This document shows positions 7,501 through 13,691 of a stretch of DNA of 13,691 nucleotides, one piece after another. Source of the DNA: JAADHY01 sp964428935 (GTDB taxonomy: Bacteria > Planctomycetota > Planctomycetia > Planctomycetales > Planctomycetaceae); the NCBI GenBank assembly GCA_964428935.1, contig CAYSAG010000126.1:1-13691 (forward strand). The letters are read 5' to 3'. The notes beneath the pieces are model-generated. The model did no database searches and was not told the DNA's origin. It saw only the letters and a list, made by a program, of their open reading frames with translations. Both the position numbers and the translations under genes were made by a program. Numbering within the stretch: position 1 is the first letter of the stretch; each line of letters begins with the position of its first letter.

Positions 7501-9116
7501 CTGCCACGCGTCACTCCACGCCGGGCGTCGGTCTGATCAGTCCGCCTCCGCACCACGACATTTACTCGATCGAGGACTTGGCTCAACTGATCTTCGACCT
7601 GAAAAACTCGAATCCGGGAGCCCGGATCAGCGTCAAGCTGGTTTCGGAAATCGGCGTCGGCACGATTGCGGCGGGCGTGGCCAAAGGGCATGCCGACAAC
7701 ATTCTGATTTCCGGCGACGGCGGAGGCACCGGGGCTTCGCCGTTGACGAGCATCAAGCACGCCGGTTTGCCGTGGGAGCTGGGCATTGCTGAAACGCACC
7801 AGACGCTCGTCATGAATGACCTGCGCAGCCGCGTGCGCCTGCAGGTCGACGGCGGGCTGAAGTCGGGGCGCGAGGTGGTCATCGCGACGCTGTTGGGCGC
7901 CGAGGAGTACGGTTTCTCGACCGCCCCGCTGATCGCCATGGGCTGCATCATGATGCGAAAGTGCCACCTCAACACGTGCCCGGCCGGCATCGCGACTCAA
8001 AACCCCGAGCTGCGTCGGCGTTTCGCAGGAGCCCCGGAGCACGTCATGAACTACTTCGTCCTTCTGGCCGAAGAGGTTCGTCAACTGATGGCTCAATTGG
8101 GCTTCCGGACCATCGACGAAATGGTGGGCCGCGTCGACGTGCTCGACGTCGAGGACTTGACCAGCCACTGGAAGGCGAAGGGCCTGGACCTGACTCCGCT
8201 CCTCACACCCGCTCCCAAACCGCACCCACGCGTGCAAGTGTACTGCTGCCGCGAGCAGGACCACGGCATTGACCGGGTCATGGACCGAACGGTTCTGATT
8301 CCCCGGTGTCAGCCCGCATTGGAGCGGCAGGAGCCGGTCCGGCTGGAGCTGAAGATTCAAAACACCGACCGAACCGTCGGCACCATGCTCAGCCACAAGA
8401 TTGTGGACCGGTGGGGCCCCGAGGGGCTGCCGGACGACACGATTCACATCAAGTTCCGTGGTTCGGCCGGGCAGAGCTTTGGAGCGTGGTTGGCTCACGG
8501 CGTGACGTTGGAATTGGAAGGCGACGCCAACGACTACGTCGGCAAAGGACTGTCCGGCGGACGAATCATTGTGTACCCGCCGAAGGAGTCGACGTTCCGG
8601 CCGGAGGAACAAATCATTGTCGGCAACGTGGTCTTGTACGGGGCGACGGCGGGCGAGGCTTTCTTCCGTGGAGTGGCCGCCGAACGGTTCTGCGTGAGGA
8701 ACTCCGGCGCTCGAACAGTCGTCGAGGGCGTCGGCGACCACGGCTGCGAGTACATGACCGGCGGACGGGCGGTCATCTTGGGTCCGACCGGCCGAAACTT
8801 CGCCGCCGGCATGTCGGGCGGAATCGCCTACGTCTACGACCCCAACGACGTCTTCCCAATCAACTGCAACTTGGAAATGGTGGAGCTGGAACGGCTGGAG
8901 GACGAAGCGGAAATCGCCGAGGTGCGCGAGCTGATTGAAAAGCACCACTGCTTTACCGGCTCGACGGTCGCCGCGGCCATTCTGAGCAACTGGCAGAACG
9001 AGGTGTCGAAGTTCGTCAAGGTCATGCCGATTGAGTACAAGCGAGCGCTGGCCGAGCTGGCGGCGGAACAGCAGCAACAGTCTCGCGACGCGGGCGAGCC
9101 GGCCGGCGTGCACTGA
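4521..9116 (+). CDS. gltB: Glutamate synthase, large (alpha) subunit
   Basis: A 1531-residue protein, normal length for bacterial GltB. With GltD it converts glutamine plus 2-oxoglutarate to two glutamates in the cytoplasm. Domains in order: a 30-residue propeptide; a class II glutamine amidotransferase domain (about 31-430) with predicted nucleophile Cys31 in NCGVGF, freed by propeptide removal, plus HSRFSTNTF (244-252), HNGEINT (266-272) and DRNGLRPSR (382-390); a central domain (about 470-780); an FMN-binding synthase barrel (about 830-1200) with MSFGSIS (898-904), NTGEGGED (923-930), QGAKPGEGGELPG (974-986) and GDGGGTGAS (1065-1073); a 3Fe-4S cluster site C-X5-C-X4-C (Cys1142, Cys1148, Cys1153); and a C-terminal GXGXG beta-helix domain (about 1285-1480) that bridges the sites. 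No essential motif is missing. It precedes gltD on the same strand, 388 nt apart. Identification is secure. Confidence 0.98.
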   Translation: MSRQMVDGNAFGCSLPRAQGLYDPRFEHDNCGVGFVAHIKGQRSRQIIDDALRILVHMEHRGACGAEPNTGDGAGILTALPHEFLQKVARDDLKVSLPEPGLYGVGNVFLPTDPEERRMCKEEVNRIIREQGQRLLGWRPVPTDADAADVGPTARASEPVIEQLFIAAADGLDQEALERQLFVIRKVASHRLRGSNLKQALMFYVCTLSTKVIVYKGMLTASQLQPYYLDLQDPDYASHLAMVHSRFSTNTFPSWDRAQPNRFMCHNGEINTLRGNINWMFARQGVMKSRLFGDDLKKLFPIIEPHCSDSGNFDNALEFLYHCGRTLQEVIMMMIPEAWQNHPTMPEDKRAFYEYFSALQEPWDGPASISFTDGHYIGAVLDRNGLRPSRYYVTHDDRVIMASEVGVLDVDPANVKIKGRLQPGRMFLVDFEQGRLVPDEELKHDVANRRPYKRWLEKQRLELKEIPRAPVPPRHDTQSLLKKLKAFGYSTETFQFMLIPLLHQKKDPIHSMGEDAALACLSQKPRLVYDYFKQLFAQVTNPAIDSIREEVVMSLECYIGPEGNLLETTEKQCHRLLVPHPILTNEELAALKHMDYRGWRSKTIDITYPRDDGAGGLVSALDRICQEAEQAIEDGYSLVILSDRALDHDRVAVSSLLACGAVHHHLVRKELRTRIGIVIESGEAREVHHHCLLVGYGADAINPYLAFEALSQAREDGLLDESWTDEKIVARYRLGVAKGMLKVMAKMGISTLQSYKGAQIFEAVGLSQEVIDRCFAGTTSRLKGVGFDVLAEEAFRRHQIGYPDRGEPIADGLPNYGLVHWRRKGEVRGWNPYTIAHLRQAARTGAREAYHEFARSVDEANRLGTIRGLLKFKKRDPVPLEEVEPVEEIVKRFCTGAMSFGSISAEAHETLAIAMNRLGGRSNTGEGGEDYRRFKPLPNGDSKRSAIKQVASGRFGVTAYYLTNADEIQIKIAQGAKPGEGGELPGRKVDRIIAATRHSTPGVGLISPPPHHDIYSIEDLAQLIFDLKNSNPGARISVKLVSEIGVGTIAAGVAKGHADNILISGDGGGTGASPLTSIKHAGLPWELGIAETHQTLVMNDLRSRVRLQVDGGLKSGREVVIATLLGAEEYGFSTAPLIAMGCIMMRKCHLNTCPAGIATQNPELRRRFAGAPEHVMNYFVLLAEEVRQLMAQLGFRTIDEMVGRVDVLDVEDLTSHWKAKGLDLTPLLTPAPKPHPRVQVYCCREQDHGIDRVMDRTVLIPRCQPALERQEPVRLELKIQNTDRTVGTMLSHKIVDRWGPEGLPDDTIHIKFRGSAGQSFGAWLAHGVTLELEGDANDYVGKGLSGGRIIVYPPKESTFRPEEQIIVGNVVLYGATAGEAFFRGVAAERFCVRNSGARTVVEGVGDHGCEYMTGGRAVILGPTGRNFAAGMSGGIAYVYDPNDVFPINCNLEMVELERLEDEAEIAEVRELIEKHHCFTGSTVAAAILSNWQNEVSKFVKVMPIEYKRALAELAAEQQQQSRDAGEPAGVH

Positions 9117-9504
9117 CGGCACGGGACGCCGGACGGCTCAAGCCGACGAGCGCGGACGGGCCGGAACCGGCGGACGGGCTTCCGTCTCGAACCCGCCAGC
9201 CGGCGGCCAGCCGCTCCAGCCGGACCTCGGTCCAGAACCAAACCGAAGACGCCACCGTGTTGCCTTGACGGACCGCTGCCGACCGGGAGCGGGCGAAGGC
9301 GCGACGACGGCCCTTCCTGTAAGCGTCAACGCGGACAGGCCACGCGGGCAGAGCAGCCCGTCGACCAGCGGAACGGCACGCGAGAGGTTCCATTCTGGCC
9401 CGCCGGGCGCGCAAGCTCCGGCAGCGGCCTGGGCGGCTCGTCGCGCGGCGTCGACACAACCGACTCCTGTTTTCCTCTTCGCTTTCAGAAGGGGCATTCA
9501 AACA
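9117..9504 (+). other. Unusually long gltB-gltD spacer
   Basis: The 388 nt between the gltB stop and the gltD start contain no recognisable gene. The gltD frame stays open through the whole spacer and into the end of gltB, and a minus-strand frame is open too, but the translations are Arg, Pro, Ala and Ser-rich with no motif. Only short GC-rich inverted repeats are seen, such as GCCGG-AA-CCGGC (9160-9171). I see no -35/-10 promoter I would defend. Confidence 0.55.
9489..9494 (+). promoter_or_regulatory. Ribosome-binding site that fixes the gltD start
   Basis: AAGGGG at 9489-9494 lies 10 nt before the ATG at 9505, a slightly long but workable spacing. It favours this ATG over starts up to 158 codons upstream in the same open frame, which would overlap gltB and add a non-conserved segment. 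The resulting N-terminus (MGKPTGFLEY) matches that of the GltD family. Confidence 0.7.
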
Positions 9505-10989
<1,485 letters not shown>

Positions 10990-11008
10990 GGCTCGCCTTG
11001 GCCGAGCC
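10990..11008 (+). terminator. Possible hairpin terminator after gltD
   Basis: GGCTCG (10990-10995) pairs with CGAGCC (11003-11008) around a 7-nt loop, starting at the first base after the gltD stop codon. There is no T tract after it, so if it terminates it would need Rho or act with the larger folded segment just downstream (11012-11072). Confidence 0.3.
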
Positions 11009-11011
11009 AGC

Positions 11012-11072
11012 AAGCAAGCCGTTGTTGAGGCCTTCGGCCGAGAGCACGCTCCGGTTCCCCCGGGGCTTGCTT
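11012..11072. promoter_or_regulatory. Branched inverted-repeat structure between convergent genes
   Basis: AAGCAAGCC (11012-11020) and GGCTTGCTT (11064-11072) form a perfect 9-bp closing stem. Between them two small hairpins can form: GGCC-TTC-GGCC (11029-11039) and CCGG-TTCCC-CCGG (11051-11063), giving a three-way-junction shape. The element lies between the converging gltD and DUF2007-like genes, which suits a bidirectional terminator or 3' end stabiliser; no T-rich tail is present. A small structured RNA is possible but unsupported. Confidence 0.4.
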
Positions 11073-11175
11073 CGCGTGTCGTAGGTCGCGGGTCAGGCCC
11101 TGCAGGTACGCCGGTCAGCCGGTCGCCCTCTCGACGCCGACGGGCCGCCAGCCGGAAAGCCCAACGCATTCGGTT

Positions 11176-11190
11176 GTGGCCAACGGCCGC
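11176..11190 (-). terminator. Possible short hairpin after the DUF2007-like gene
   Basis: GTGGCC (11176-11181) pairs with GGCCGC (11185-11190) around AAC, with one G-T wobble, six bases past the minus-strand stop codon. No T-rich tail follows on the minus strand. It is short enough to be chance in this GC-rich DNA. Confidence 0.2.
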
Positions 11191-11196
11191 GTCGGG

Positions 11197-11997
11197 CTAC
11201 AGCTTCAGCAGCTCCAGCTCTCGGTCGACCTGCCCGTCGCCGTCCAGGTCTTCGCGAATGAGGACCGTTCGCGTTTTCGGGTCCGCCCACAGCACGCGCA
11301 CCCCGCGGCCGTCGACCGGCTGCAACCACGGGCGACGAGACAGCTCACGCCAAAGCCGCTCGGCGGCGGGAGCGTCCAGGGTGACCCGACCTTGGTCGGC
11401 CCGAGCGGCAACCAGCCTGGCCACGCCGAACCCCACAGCCCCGGCCAGCAACGCAGCGAACAACGCCCACCAGGCCGGCGAGCCGCCCGAGCCGCCGCGC
11501 GTGGCAGCCGCCACCTCGGTCAAGTCGACGGGCTCCCAAGCCGGACCGCCGGTCCAGGCGGCCGTTCCCGTCGGTTGGTCGAACTCGTCTTCGGACGCCG
11601 GCCTGTCGACCGTTTCCGCGTCGTCTTCCAACACCGCGGCAGCCGCTTCCGCCTCCTTGGCCTCTTCGCGAGCCACCAGTTCGCTCAAAGCCTGCTGCGC
11701 CTCGACCGCGTGCTCTTCCGGCACGCACAGCGCGAACCAGGTCAACCACAGGCCGGCCATGGCGTCGAAGCAGCTCTGCTCGACAATCCGCGTGGGCACG
11801 TCAAGCTGTGCCGCCAGCTCGCTTTCGAAAAAGCCCGCCTCGGCTGCGTACTTGAACCGAGCAATGGACACGAAGCGACGGTGGTCGCCGGTGTCGGCGC
11901 CCGGCTCCAAAGCTGGGCCGCCGACCTCGGGCTCCCTTCGCACCGTTTCGTCCGCCGTTCGGTCCAGCCACTCGTGACCGCAGGCAGGACACTTCAT
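11197..11997 (-). CDS. DUF2007-like single-pass membrane protein with zinc-finger-like N-terminus
   Basis: A 266-residue protein of unknown function. It opens with CPACGHEW (Cys3, Cys6), one knuckle of a zinc ribbon; the second CXXC pair expected of a full ribbon is absent. Residues about 41-108 (RFVSIARFKYAAEAGFFESE, a later VPTRIVEQSCF strand and the CVPEEHAVEAQQAL ending) resemble DUF2007, a putative signal-transducing domain. An acidic, Ala/Glu-rich linker leads to one predicted transmembrane helix (about 175-197), and the C-terminal part ends with a DLDGDGQVDRE calcium-loop-like segment (250-260). The ATG at 11997 is chosen because GGAGG (minus strand, 12006-12010) stands 8 nt upstream; a TTG at 12012 in the same frame overlaps that site. 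It converges with gltD and follows a lipoprotein gene 314 nt away. The DUF2007 match is by pattern only. Confidence 0.82.
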   Translation of the reverse strand: MKCPACGHEWLDRTADETVRREPEVGGPALEPGADTGDHRRFVSIARFKYAAEAGFFESELAAQLDVPTRIVEQSCFDAMAGLWLTWFALCVPEEHAVEAQQALSELVAREEAKEAEAAAAVLEDDAETVDRPASEDEFDQPTGTAAWTGGPAWEPVDLTEVAAATRGGSGGSPAWWALFAALLAGAVGFGVARLVAARADQGRVTLDAPAAERLWRELSRRPWLQPVDGRGVRVLWADPKTRTVLIREDLDGDGQVDRELELLKL

Positions 11998-12005
11998 GGC
12001 TCTGG

Positions 12006-12010
12006 CCTCC
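12006..12010 (-). promoter_or_regulatory. Ribosome-binding site that fixes the DUF2007-like gene start
   Basis: On the minus strand GGAGG occupies 12010-12006, with an 8-nt spacer before the ATG at 11997. The in-frame TTG further upstream (12012-12010) overlaps this site and is therefore unlikely to be used. The choice gives the N-terminus MKCPACGHEW, which starts directly on the zinc-knuckle. Confidence 0.75.
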
Positions 12011-12096
12011 AATTACGGGGACCACCGCTTTCAGACGCCGGCCGCTTGACGTCGCAACGCTTCCGTGCAGCCGGGCACCTCCGTCCCTCTGCAACT

Positions 12097-12145
12097 GCGT
12101 GTCGGCACGAGCCGGTCGCAGCCGAGCGACGCAAACGCGACACGC
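12097..12145 (-). promoter_or_regulatory. Nested hairpin upstream of the DUF2007-like gene
   Basis: GCGTGTCG (12097-12104) pairs exactly with CGACACGC (12138-12145), and within it GTCGC (12115-12119) pairs with GCGAC (12126-12130) around a 6-nt loop. The element is about 100 nt upstream of the minus-strand start at 11997, so it may be a leader structure or the 3' end of the upstream lipoprotein transcript. No T tract follows. Confidence 0.35.
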
Positions 12146-12311
12146 CCGCACGCCGGCCGTTGCCCTGCCAGCCTGTGCCGGCCTCCGCGCTTGGCGTGCC
12201 TTTCCTGCAGCCATCTTAGCCGCCGAGAGAACGGCAACCAACGGGGCGGGACGCCGAAAAACCGTCCGCTGGGCCGAAAGCCAGAGCGTCGCTAGGGCAG
12301 ACTCCGCGTCA

Positions 12312-13268
12312 CTACGGCGACCAGAACAGCCACACGCCGGGCGGACGAACGGCGGTCGGCGAGCCGACCGACCCCGACTGCTGAGCGGCCGACGCGGCCG
12401 TCGGGCGGCCAGTCGGAGCACCTTCGGCGGGGCCAGGGACGGGCGACGCCTGGGCGAACGGGAACGACCGTGGCTGCTCCGTCCAAAAGGCCGAACGACG
12501 CACGGCCGAAGGGCTACGCGCCGTAGGGCCCACGGGCTGACCGAAAGGACGGCCCCGCTCCGACTCGGGCGGCGTTTCCAGGTGCGGCAACACGGCGTTG
12601 GGCGGCTCGGGCTGAGCTTCAGGGGCGGTCGGTCGAGGCGGACGGTCGGCCGAGCTTCCGTCGTTCGAGGGCACCGGAAGCGGCTCGGGCAGCGCGTCGT
12701 CGGCGGCCGGCGGAGCGGGAACCGGCGGGGTGGGAACCGGCCGGGCGGGCTGGAGCGGCGTTGGAGCAGCCGGCGAGCTTTGTCGTCGCCTCGCGCGGGC
12801 CCCTGCGGCCGTGTCGGGAGCCGACTGGACGGACTCGGGCACGGGAGCCGGCGGCGGAGCGGAAGTCGAGGGCCGCGACGAGGTCGACGGGCCCGGTGCC
12901 GTCTGCCCGGGCGAGGACTCCGGCGCGGGCGGCGGCGTCTCCGGCGGAAGCGGCTGCGGCAGGCCGTCGGGCTGTTGGGGCGCGGACGCAAGCGACCGGA
13001 AAGAGCGTTCGTCCGCCTGCCACTCGGGAACCGCCCGAGCGTCGAAAAATCCCAGCGGTGGCCGCGTCCGGCGGTTGTCAATCCAACTGTGGTACTTGAA
13101 GCAGTTGTCCGGCACGTACGCCCGGTTGCTCTGCTCTTCGACGAAGAAGGCCGGTGCTCCCAGCGTGTTGTAGTCGGCCCAAAAACGCACAAACCCCGAG
13201 CGCCGGTTGAACTGGCAACCGGTGAGCGAAAAAAGGACGGCCAGGACGAACAGTCTGTGGCGAAGCAT
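12312..13268 (-). CDS. Proline-rich lipoprotein, function unknown
   Basis: A 318-residue predicted lipoprotein. MLRHRLFVLAVLFSLTGC is a basic start plus hydrophobic core plus lipobox L-T-G-C, with lipidation at Cys18. Residues about 19-90 look like a folded domain rich in aromatic residues (FVRFWADYNTLGAPAFFVEE, then CFKYHSWIDNRRTRPPLGFF). From about residue 95 the chain is Pro/Ala/Ser-rich and low in complexity, probably disordered and perhaps spanning the envelope, and it ends in RPPGVWLFWSP. I do not recognise the family. The frame is open further upstream to a GTG at 13379, but the signal peptide selects 13268. The only Shine-Dalgarno-like GGAG is 1 nt from that ATG, which is unusually close. 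High GC leaves long overlapping frames on both strands across this gene, so the lipoprotein signal is the main evidence for the frame. Confidence 0.78.
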   Translation of the reverse strand: MLRHRLFVLAVLFSLTGCQFNRRSGFVRFWADYNTLGAPAFFVEEQSNRAYVPDNCFKYHSWIDNRRTRPPLGFFDARAVPEWQADERSFRSLASAPQQPDGLPQPLPPETPPPAPESSPGQTAPGPSTSSRPSTSAPPPAPVPESVQSAPDTAAGARARRRQSSPAAPTPLQPARPVPTPPVPAPPAADDALPEPLPVPSNDGSSADRPPRPTAPEAQPEPPNAVLPHLETPPESERGRPFGQPVGPTARSPSAVRRSAFWTEQPRSFPFAQASPVPGPAEGAPTGRPTAASAAQQSGSVGSPTAVRPPGVWLFWSP

Positions 13269-13470
13269 GCTCCGAGCCAAATTCGCAAGAGGCGGCGGTC
13301 GAGCTTGTGGGCCGTCCAGTCGGGACGCCCGAAAACTCGGCGCAGACCGTCCGGCCCCTTCTCTTGTTAAAATCGGCACAACCCGCTCAGCTTCTTGAGC
13401 CGCGCGGCTTCAGCCAGGCCGGCCGGGCGGGAACGCCGAACACCTGCAGGCAGCTCACGCGGCCGGGCCG

Positions 13471-13487
13471 TTGGTTTCAAAAACCAA
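13471..13487. promoter_or_regulatory. AT-rich inverted repeat, possible operator or promoter region
   Basis: TTGGTTT (13471-13477) and AAACCAA (13481-13487) are exact reverse complements around CAA, in an AT-rich island inside very GC-rich DNA. Downstream on the plus strand, TACAGT (13499-13504) matches four of six bases of a -10 box, 18 nt after a poor -35 candidate (TTTCAA, 13475-13480). It could serve a gene beyond the right edge, or the minus-strand lipoprotein. Weak. Confidence 0.3.
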
Positions 13488-13633
13488 AGACAATGCGGTA
13501 CAGTCGAGGTGGCTGGGGGCTCGCAGCTGCGCGAGCGGCGGGCGTCGTCCGGCGGGTGGCCGGCCGAGCGGGTCGGTCGCGCAGACGGGCTGGGAAAGGG
13601 CGACGCGGTGGACGCGCCGCGCGGACGGGAGGT

Positions 13634-13662
13634 GGGAAGGGCGGTAGTGGGCGGAAGCGGGG
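13634..13662 (+). repeat. G-quadruplex-type motif
   Basis: Four G runs (13634-13636, 13639-13641, 13649-13651 and 13659-13662) are separated by loops of 2, 7 and 7 nt, which meets the usual G3+N1-7 definition. It lies in a G-skewed segment near the window end. Such motifs occur by chance in GC-rich DNA, so a role is not implied. Confidence 0.5.
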
Positions 13663-13691
13663 CCGGAGCGCGGGGGCCGGCGGGTGCAGGT

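Larger units (their letters stand above)
11998..12311. other. Intergenic region between the two right-hand minus-strand genes
   Basis: No gene is recognised in these 314 nt. Short overlapping frames on both strands are Arg-rich and motif-free. The region holds the ribosome site of the DUF2007-like gene and the nested inverted repeat at 12097-12145, listed separately. A promoter could not be assigned. Confidence 0.5.
13269..13691. other. Right-end non-coding region
   Basis: No gene is identified in the last 423 nt. The part next to the lipoprotein gene contains a bulged hairpin (13309-13330: GGGC/GCCC and GTCC/GGAC around a 5-nt loop) and a 12-bp palindrome AGCCGCGCGGCT (13398-13409). The last 180 nt are strikingly G-rich on the plus strand. 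A GTG at 13608 opens a plus-strand frame to the window edge, but 28 glycine, alanine and arginine-rich codons are not enough to call a gene. Confidence 0.5.

Noticed and set aside
6021..9122. A 1033-codon open frame on the complement of gltB
   Set aside because: It lies wholly antisense to a gene with intact GltB motifs. Its translation has no family motif and is rich in Arg, Val, Gln, His and Asp, as expected from the GC-rich codon bias of the true gene.
9031..9504. N-terminal extension of gltD into gltB
   Set aside because: The added 158 residues are low-complexity and outside the family; the ATG at 9505 has a ribosome site and a family-like N-terminus.
11801..13288. A 495-codon minus-strand frame overlapping both right-hand genes
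   Set aside because: It overlaps the lipoprotein and part of the DUF2007-like gene in another frame and consists largely of Arg, Pro and Ser. It has no signal peptide or motif, while the competing frames have a lipobox and a clear ribosome site respectively.
12099..13370. A 423-codon plus-strand frame opposite the proline-rich lipoprotein
   Set aside because: It is Arg/Gly-rich low-complexity sequence, the complement of a Pro/Ala-rich gene, with no motif. I keep some doubt because this region is open in many frames.

Overview
The window is GC-rich DNA that most likely comes from a member of the Planctomycetota. The best evidence is a DUF1559 protein with a pseudopilin-like N-terminus and an H-X9-DG motif, a family strongly expanded in that phylum. 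It is accompanied by a small lipoprotein with a carboxypeptidase-regulatory-like fold, which is also typical of the group. I cannot place it below phylum level. Planctomycete features such as wide intergenic spaces and weak or absent Shine-Dalgarno sites are also visible.

Layout: positions 1-491 hold no convincing gene but contain a 15-bp hairpin that reads as a terminator for minus-strand transcripts. Two minus-strand genes follow: the lipoprotein (492-938) and the DUF1559 pseudopilin-like protein (1399-2448), separated by 460 nt. A divergent intergenic region of about 960 nt (2449-3408) contains several hairpins, a lower-GC stretch open in several frames, and an AT-rich dyad upstream of a LysR-type regulator. 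On the plus strand come the LysR regulator (3409-4335), gltB (4521-9116, large glutamate synthase subunit) and gltD (9505-10989, small subunit). After gltD the strand flips. Two minus-strand genes end the window: a DUF2007-like single-pass membrane protein (11197-11997) and a proline-rich lipoprotein (12312-13268). The last 420 nt hold no identifiable gene but include a small AT-rich inverted repeat and a G-quadruplex-type motif.

How the genes work together: GltB and GltD form NADPH-dependent glutamate synthase (GOGAT), which makes two glutamates from glutamine and 2-oxoglutarate and is the second half of the GS/GOGAT ammonia assimilation route. Every active-site and cofactor motif I looked for is intact. 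The LysR regulator directly upstream is a good candidate for a nitrogen or carbon-responsive activator of the operon, analogous in position and family to Bacillus GltC, although this role is inferred from context. The flanking envelope-type genes have no evident functional link to glutamate synthesis.

Nothing here amounts to a clearly new multi-gene system. The most useful leads are the putative LysR operator dyad, structured non-coding segments (285-318, 2512-2540, 11012-11072, 12097-12145), the long gltB-gltD spacer, the unassigned stretch 2844-3192, and two unassigned envelope proteins.
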